Source of the DNA: DASXTB01 sp036505615
Lineage (GTDB): Bacteria > Acidobacteriota > UBA6911 > JACQSX01
Reading direction: 5' to 3'
Assembly (NCBI GenBank): GCA_036505615.1
Contig: DASXTB010000338.1
Coordinates: forward strand, 1-10,342
DNA: 10,342 nucleotides
The notes below the pieces were generated by a model that ran no database searches, was not told where the DNA came from, and saw only the letters and a program-made list of their open reading frames with translations. The position numbers were made by a program, and so were the translations under genes. Shown here piece by piece: positions 5,993-10,342 of this stretch (the stretch's first letter is position 1; the number at the start of each line of letters is the position of its first letter).

Positions 5993-6220
5993 GTGAGACC
6001 TATATCTGTTTATGTTTCTGAGAAAACTTACTCGGTGTTTCTGGAATATGCCAGACAGCAGGATCGGCCTGTCGCGGAACTGATCCGGGAAGCAATGGAG
6101 AGCTACCGGAGCAGCCGAATTGCCCCACAGACGCGCCTGCGGCGAATGCCAACAACCGCAAAGCCGAAACTTAAGCGACGCTGGAAGAAAGATGAAATCC
6201 ACGGGGAGATGCTTGGTTGA
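5993..6220 (+). CDS. Ribbon-helix-helix (CopG/Arc-like) antitoxin
   Basis: A 75-residue basic protein starting at GTG; the ATG two bases earlier is followed at once by TGA. Residues 1-8 (RPISVYV) form the DNA-contacting beta ribbon. EKTYSVFLEYARQQ (about 10-23) is helix 1 and RPVAELIREAMESYRSS (about 25-41) is helix 2, the typical RHH layout. The C-terminal half is Lys/Arg-rich, lacks a recognisable fold and would contact the toxin. Its stop overlaps a TTG start (TTGA, 6217-6220) for a PIN-domain toxin, the classic arrangement of VapBC-type modules in which the antitoxin binds the toxin and represses the operon. The antitoxin frame is intact although the toxin is broken. Confidence 0.75.
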   Translation: MRPISVYVSEKTYSVFLEYARQQDRPVAELIREAMESYRSSRIAPQTRLRRMPTTAKPKLKRRWKKDEIHGEMLG

Positions 6221-6546
6221 TCTTTGGTGTTGATGCAAACGTGCTGATCTATTCGGCCATTCAGTCGATGCCGGAACACAAGCGGGTGCTGTCATTTTTT
6301 GAGCGGCGTGTTTTGACCCGGCGAGATCACCTGCGCGGTAACGTTCCCGGTTCTCCTGGAATTCATGCATGTCACTACAGATCCGCGTAGGTTTAACCGT
6401 CCGCTCACGCTGGAGGAAAGCGCTGGTATCGTGGAACAATATTGGCACTCCATAGACTGGCGACAGTAGACTGGCGACAGTTACTCCCGCAGCCCGGAAC
6501 CGGAACCAGAACCTTGGACCTATTGAGGCGCTACGGCCTCGGCCGA
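6217..6546 (+). pseudogene. Broken PIN-domain (VapC-type) toxin
   Basis: From TTG 6217, with GGGGAG at 6203-6208 as ribosome binding site, the frame reads IFGVDANVLIYSA then PEHKRVLSFFERRVL. This is a PIN N-terminus with the first metal-binding Asp in GVDAN. It stops at TAG 6388-6390 after 57 codons. The homology continues in another frame from 6320 (GEITCAVTFPVLLEFMHVTTDPRRFNRPLT, with the second acidic residue in LLEF) to TAG 6467-6469. Removing one C from CCC 6317-6319 joins the two frames. A 14-bp tandem duplication (6453-6480) creates the second stop. Deleting one copy lets the frame run on through LLPQPG and LDLLRRYGLGR to about 6546, where PIN similarity ends. The expected C-terminal DxxLAA region is missing. 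PIN toxins are Mg2+-dependent RNases; this one should be inactive. Confidence 0.75.
6453..6480 (+). repeat. Perfect 14-bp tandem duplication
   Basis: TAGACTGGCGACAG occurs twice head to tail (6453-6466 and 6467-6480). Fourteen is not a multiple of three, so the second copy shifts the toxin frame and supplies its stop codon. Confidence 0.95.
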
Positions 6547-7533
6547 ACTGGTGAGCCACGCCGGGTACCAGCGGAAGACGTTGCCCGTTAGGCTGGCGAC
6601 AAAGATCTCGCCGTTCTTGGCGATAGTGATCTTGTGGCCCGGGCATTCCATGGCGCCTAGAATCTTGCCCGTTTCAAGATCGATCTTCATCAGACGGCCC
6701 GCCAGTGTGTCATACGTGATGTTCTCAACGTCGTTCCGATGGGTGATCACCCACATTTCGTCGCTTGGTGTGATGAACAGGTCCTGCGTGGCGCCAAGGT
6801 GAGTCCACTGCTTGAGAAACTCGCCTTGGGGAGTGAAGACTTGGATCCGATTGTTTTCCCGGTCGCTAACCCACACGCGGCCTTTGGAGTCAACTGCGAC
6901 GGAGTGAACGGTGTGGAATTGGCCCGGCGCGCTTCCTCGCTTGCCCCAGGAGAGCAGATACTTGCCTTCCTTGCTGAACTTTACAACGCGGGAGTTGCCG
7001 TAGCCGTCTGAGATATAGAAGTCGCCGTTAGCCGCAAAAGCAACATCGGTGGGAGCGTTAAAGGTCTTGTCATCGTTTCCGGCCTGGCTCTTGATGCCCC
7101 AGCTCTGCAGCAGCTTGCCGTCGCGCGTGAACTTGTAGACCTGGTGGTTCTTGTTGTCCACGGCCCAAACATTGTCGTCCTTGTCTACCCGCAGGCCGTG
7201 GGGATTGCCGAAGAAATCCCTGCCCCAGGAACGGAGATAATTGCCTTTAGGATCGAACACAATCACCGAATCCGCCTTCTTTCCGCGATGAAAAACGTAC
7301 ACGTCTCCCTTCGAATCCGTCGTGACGGCCGAGACGCGACCAAACTTCCAACCATCGGGCATCGTGTCGGGCTCTTCTCCGAAACGTATGGCCACGCGAT
7401 ACTTCAGCAGGCCCCCTTCATGCGGATACCAGCCTTCGGGCACGTAGCCTTGCTCCGGCGCCTTCGATTTTGGCTGCTGCGCAAAGGCAACAACCGAGAA
7501 CAGAACGAATGCTGAAAGCAATACTGGCTTCAT
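6520..7533 (-). CDS. Secreted NHL beta-propeller protein resembling peptidyl-alpha-hydroxyglycine lyase
   Basis: A 337-residue protein with a signal peptide (residues 1-18, cleavage after AFA) and NHL repeats forming a presumed six-bladed propeller (about 65-322). It carries the residues expected of peptidyl-alpha-hydroxyglycine alpha-amidating lyase: FHRG with Arg83, PHGL with His112, SDGYGNSR with Tyr178, GQFHTVHSV with His210 and GHKI with His300. These fit the Arg/His/Tyr/His/His set of the rat enzyme, with similar spacing except for a loop missing between the first two. The rat enzyme cleaves C-terminal hydroxyglycine from peptides; the bacterial substrate is unknown. GGAG at 7540-7543 serves ATG 7533. 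The gene begins 27 bp after the amine oxidase stop, so the two are probably cotranscribed. Its last eight codons and stop lie antisense to the broken toxin. Confidence 0.85.
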   Translation of the reverse strand: MKPVLLSAFVLFSVVAFAQQPKSKAPEQGYVPEGWYPHEGGLLKYRVAIRFGEEPDTMPDGWKFGRVSAVTTDSKGDVYVFHRGKKADSVIVFDPKGNYLRSWGRDFFGNPHGLRVDKDDNVWAVDNKNHQVYKFTRDGKLLQSWGIKSQAGNDDKTFNAPTDVAFAANGDFYISDGYGNSRVVKFSKEGKYLLSWGKRGSAPGQFHTVHSVAVDSKGRVWVSDRENNRIQVFTPQGEFLKQWTHLGATQDLFITPSDEMWVITHRNDVENITYDTLAGRLMKIDLETGKILGAMECPGHKITIAKNGEIFVASLTGNVFRWYPAWLTSSAEAVAPQ

Positions 7534-7560
7534 GGTGAACTCCGTTTCGATCCGGCTGCC

Positions 7561-9033
7561 TCAGCCGGCTGCTTCCTGGACTTCCCTAGCGGCGCGATTG
7601 CCGGATTGAAGTGCGCCTTGCATCCATCCAGGCCAGGGAGAGGCATGATCTCCGGCAAAGTGCACTCTGCCTTCAGGGCGCGCAATGTGGGGAAATAAGG
7701 AGATCATCTGTCCCGGCCTAAACCAATTGTAATCACCTCGCGACCATTCGTCATCATCCCAGCACTTGGAGGCGCCGCCTTCGATGTGCTCTCTCGCTCC
7801 CGGAAAGACTTTTTCCAGGTGTTCGAGCGTGAACTTCAAGCGTTCACTCTCTGCGACTCCCGTTACCAGCCGGGCTGAGGGTCCCGACATGTAGGACTCC
7901 AAAATTCCACGAGGCCCGGGCTGTTCGATTGTGGCATTCAAGCACCGCATGATGGGAAGATCGGTAAGGGCGAAACCCGCCAAGTTCGCATCCGTCCAGA
8001 ATCTGCGCCGGAACTGGAGGTAAACCCGAGCGACAGAGGTGTAAGGCAGTTCCCGAATCGCCCGCTGTTTCGCTTGCGAAAACGGAGGGTCAATCTCAAC
8101 GCGGCCGAGTACTGAGAAAGGGATGGTGCAGATCACGCGGTCCGCCTCCAGCGACTGGACTCCGCCACCCGCCAAAAATTTCACTCGCACTCCCCTGTTG
8201 TTATGTTCGATCCGAACAACCGGCGCGCCGTAACGGATGTTGTCTTTCAGCCGTGCTGCGAAGGCTTTTGGAAGGAGGTCCACTCCACCGTCAATGGTCT
8301 GAGATGTCTGCTCCACTTTCTCAAGCGCTGACTCGCGCAGCGCGCTTAATGCTGAGTAACTGTCTATTCCGTCTCCCCATGCCTGCAGCAGACCCAGTTT
8401 GGTTAGTGTGACAAAACCGGGCGACGCTCCCCGGCTGCGAAGAAAATCCGAAAAGGTGATCTGATCGTACTGCTGCAGTGAAGGCGCAGGCCAATTGGGC
8501 GCCGTTGGGTCTCCGATCTCACCCAGAACAGAGCCAATGTATTTTTCCCATCTGCCGCGCCGGCCGAGTGCTTTTTCTTCTTCCGTAAATTCGACGATTG
8601 AGTCGCCGGGTTTGGGAATGATCCTTTTACCGTTGAGGAAATAAACGATCTGGCGACTCTGAAAATCGACAGGGATCAGCCGAAGATTAAACTCCTTTAC
8701 GTACTTAACGGTGAAATCGTGATAACCGGGAACGAAACGCGCCCCGGCTTCAACGTGCAGCCCGTCCGAAAACGGCTCGCGGAGGGTGTAGACGCGACCG
8801 CCAGGACGCATGCGAGCCTCCAGAACAATTATCTGGTGCCCCAATCGAATCAGCTCATAAGAAGCAGAGAGCCCGGCAAGTCCTGCCCCAAGCACGATCA
8901 CCCGCTTCGCTGGACCGCCGGCTTGCGCCGCGGCGCGACTCGACTCTCGGTCTGGTGCCAACGAAAAAGGAAGCGCGCCGGCCGACATTGCGCCGAATCG
9001 CAAAAAATCTCTTCTGCTGACACGTTGTTTCAT
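7561..9033 (-). CDS. Tat-exported flavin monoamine oxidase family protein
   Basis: A 490-residue protein. The N-terminus has the twin-arginine motif SRRDFL (6-11) and an alanine-rich hydrophobic stretch, so it should be exported folded with its FAD. The FAD-binding Rossmann motif GAGLAG is at 49-54, Glu72 ends its second strand (VLEAR), GGRV follows at 78-81, and the C-terminal FAD motif is VHFAGDHASPWPGWMQGAL (457-475). The middle has SVLGRVEIDPPF and PYTSVARVYLQF, typical of the amine/L-amino-acid oxidase family, which oxidises amines to imines and releases H2O2. At the place of the conserved active-site Lys near flavin N5 I read Arg336 (by-eye alignment). No Cys suggests covalent FAD. The specific substrate cannot be told. 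First gene of a two-gene unit with the NHL lyase homologue. Confidence 0.88.
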   Translation of the reverse strand: MKQRVSRRDFLRFGAMSAGALPFSLAPDRESSRAAAQAGGPAKRVIVLGAGLAGLSASYELIRLGHQIIVLEARMRPGGRVYTLREPFSDGLHVEAGARFVPGYHDFTVKYVKEFNLRLIPVDFQSRQIVYFLNGKRIIPKPGDSIVEFTEEEKALGRRGRWEKYIGSVLGEIGDPTAPNWPAPSLQQYDQITFSDFLRSRGASPGFVTLTKLGLLQAWGDGIDSYSALSALRESALEKVEQTSQTIDGGVDLLPKAFAARLKDNIRYGAPVVRIEHNNRGVRVKFLAGGGVQSLEADRVICTIPFSVLGRVEIDPPFSQAKQRAIRELPYTSVARVYLQFRRRFWTDANLAGFALTDLPIMRCLNATIEQPGPRGILESYMSGPSARLVTGVAESERLKFTLEHLEKVFPGAREHIEGGASKCWDDDEWSRGDYNWFRPGQMISLFPHIARPEGRVHFAGDHASPWPGWMQGALQSGNRAAREVQEAAG

Positions 9034-9071
9034 TGGTTAGCCTAGCTCTCGATTGATCGGCGCCTGCCGGA

Positions 9072-9077
9072 ATTATA
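9072..9077 (-). promoter_or_regulatory. Possible -10 box for the amine oxidase/NHL unit
   Basis: TATAAT on the minus strand, 38 bp ahead of the amine oxidase start. No convincing -35 lies 16-18 bp upstream (AAGACT). It sits within the 3' end of the DUF1549 remnant, so the promoter may have arisen from decayed coding DNA. Confidence 0.3.
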
Positions 9078-9254
9078 ATCGACCTGATGCGTTGAGTCTT
9101 AATATCAGTTCCTGAGCTACAGCCAGACCTTTCTGGTCAAGCGAGGTCTTGATGAAAGCGTCGATCGGATTTGCTCGCCAGCGCGCGTCAGCTACGTAGG
9201 GGCTGCAGACCGGATCGGCTTCTGAAAGGCCCACCACTTCCGATCGTGCAGTGT
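9073..9254 (-). pseudogene. Frameshifted fragment of a DUF1549/PSD1-type gene
   Basis: Two minus-strand frames together give a piece typical of DUF1549 (PSD1, 'planctomycete cytochrome c'-associated) proteins. One frame gives LHDRKWWAFQKPIRSAAPT and then a stop at 9192-9194. The other, entered near 9198, gives YVADARWRANPIDAFIKTSLDQKGL and ends at TAA 9073-9075. In the family the WWAFQ-x-R-x-x-P segment is followed after a short linker by NPIDAFI-x-x-x-L-x-x-KGL, exactly this order. A full-length member has many hundreds of residues, so only a small scrap remains. It begins 14 bp after the TonB receptor stop and ends 39 bp before the amine oxidase start, and probably marks a deletion between them. 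The assignment is from memory of the motif. Confidence 0.6.
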
Positions 9255-9268
9255 CCTAATTTCCGTAA

Positions 9269-10342
9269 TTAAAACATCAACTTCAACGCAAGCTGTATCT
9301 GCCGCGGGCCCGATGCTCCGCTGATCACGCCGAAGTCACCTGAAGGACGGTTTGTTCCCGGCCCGTTGAATTGCGTCGTATTGAACGCATTGAAAAATTC
9401 GGCCCGGAACTGCGCATTAAACTTTCCTTCACGTAAATAGTTGTTCTTGAAAATTGAGATATCGAACAATCGTGTTCCCGGATTGCGCGCGTCGGGCAGC
9501 GTGCGCGGCGCGTTGCCGAAAGTAAAGGCGGGAGCGAAGGTAAAGACAGAAGTGTCAAACCATTGAGCGATCCTGTCTGACGTCTTACCGCCCGTGATTC
9601 TTGCGCTGCGGCCGGTCAGATTATTGAGCCGCTGCCCGGGGCTGAAAATACCGGCGTTGTTCTGCCCGCTGACGATCACCAGAGGTATTCCGCTTTGAAA
9701 AGTGCTGATGCCATTGATTTGCCAGCCACTGGCCAGCCAGTTTGCCGAAGAGAAGTTATTCAGAAATGGCTTCCCTCTTCCAATGGGAAGTTCGTACACA
9801 TAGCTGATCACCAGCCGCTGGGCCACATCCTGCGTTGAGACGGCCCGCTCGGCTCTGCGATCGTAGGCGTTTTGCTGCGAGCTTGCCTGTCCCAGAAAGT
9901 TTACAGTCGTCGATACGTCATCGATCAGCTTTGACTTGGTATAGGAGCCCAAAAAGCTGATGCCGTTGGCGAATCTTTTGTCCACTCGCAATGTGAGCGC
10001 ATGATAGGTCGAGAAGCCAAAAGGTTTGCGAAAGGCGCTGACGCCAGTATATTGCGGAAAAGGACGTAGCAATTGACCTCGTGTAACCATGGATCGACTC
10101 AGCGTTGACGTGGGATTGGTGATGATCCCGAAGAAAGGATTGGGCACCAGATCCTGCAAACTAGTTCCTAGTTTCTGAAATTCGGGCGGCAGTTGATTCA
10201 GAACCACTCCGCTTTCTCCCCAGATCAGCCTCGTCCCCTTGCTTCCCAGGTAGGCGATCTCAAACACCATATCGCCCGGCAGTTCTCGTTGAACATTTAA
10301 ATTCCATTGCTGAATGTAAGGATTGGCGTGTTCAACGAACAC
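9269..10342 (-). CDS. TonB-dependent receptor, Oar-like, C-terminal part
   Basis: The 3' 357 codons of an outer-membrane receptor. The frame is open to the window edge at 10342, so the N-terminal carboxypeptidase-regulatory-like and plug domains lie outside. Characteristic features are NPYIQQWNLNVQRELP (residues about 7-22 of the visible part), AYLGSKGTRL, YHALTLRVDKRFANGISFLGSYTKSKLIDD, the QRLVISYVYELPIGRGK strand pair, GWQINGISTFQSGIPL and FRAEFFNAFNTTQFNGPGT. The protein ends in LALKLMF; a terminal Phe is the usual beta-barrel assembly signal. Such receptors are numerous in Acidobacteriota and import large or complexed nutrients using TonB energy; the substrate is not predictable here. 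The apparent GTG at the edge is not taken as a start. Confidence 0.92.
   Translation of the reverse strand: MFVEHANPYIQQWNLNVQRELPGDMVFEIAYLGSKGTRLIWGESGVVLNQLPPEFQKLGTSLQDLVPNPFFGIITNPTSTLSRSMVTRGQLLRPFPQYTGVSAFRKPFGFSTYHALTLRVDKRFANGISFLGSYTKSKLIDDVSTTVNFLGQASSQQNAYDRRAERAVSTQDVAQRLVISYVYELPIGRGKPFLNNFSSANWLASGWQINGISTFQSGIPLVIVSGQNNAGIFSPGQRLNNLTGRSARITGGKTSDRIAQWFDTSVFTFAPAFTFGNAPRTLPDARNPGTRLFDISIFKNNYLREGKFNAQFRAEFFNAFNTTQFNGPGTNRPSGDFGVISGASGPRQIQLALKLMF

Noticed and set aside
5975..6646. 223-residue minus-strand frame across the toxin-antitoxin region
   Set aside because: It runs antisense to the antitoxin and across the NHL gene end, and has no recognisable domain; the plus-strand RHH and PIN matches explain the region better.

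Overview
The window suggests a moderately GC-rich member of the Acidobacteriota. The evidence is the Oar-like TonB-dependent receptor C-terminus of the type that is highly expanded in that phylum, a Tat-exported flavin amine oxidase, a secreted NHL-propeller lyase homologue, and intergenic DNA rich in short tandem repeats. The phylum call is inference from protein style; no rRNA or other phylogenetic marker is present.

Positions 1-3052 (+ strand) carry a translation/RNA-maturation cluster: ylxP (DUF503), rbfA, an nrnA-type DHH phosphoesterase and truB. This is a common bacterial order downstream of nusA-infB. rbfA and nrnA overlap by ATGA. The other two junctions (377-572 and 1872-2147) are spread apart by long inverted repeats whose arms are themselves built of degenerate 7-bp tandem units. 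The only usable start codons of truB lie inside such a repeat, and about 17 residues of its N-terminus are repeat-derived. Positions 1-89 hold no recognisable gene.

Positions 3053-3649 are non-coding as far as I can see. They hold a third inverted repeat, this time with a 6-bp period and two 44-nt arms, plus weak hairpins. Positions 3650-5776 encode an exported oligopeptidase B-like S9A serine peptidase with a clear Shine-Dalgarno sequence and signal peptide.

Positions 5777-5992 hold two imperfect direct repeats, a strong terminator-like palindrome and a possible leaderless promoter. Positions 5993-6546 are a toxin-antitoxin locus. The ribbon-helix-helix antitoxin is intact, but the PIN-domain toxin is broken by a single-base frameshift and a 14-bp tandem duplication, and its tail runs antisense into the next gene.

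Positions 6520-9033 (- strand) are a two-gene unit: a Tat-exported flavin amine oxidase followed after 27 bp by a secreted six-bladed NHL protein. The NHL protein keeps the active-site pattern of peptidyl-alpha-hydroxyglycine alpha-amidating lyase. Positions 9073-9254 (- strand) hold a frameshifted scrap of a DUF1549/PSD1-type gene. Positions 9269-10342 (- strand) are the C-terminal 357 codons of the TonB-dependent receptor, whose N-terminus lies outside the window.

The most unusual material is the set of three hairpin-forming short-tandem-repeat structures placed between genes, followed by the two decaying genes.
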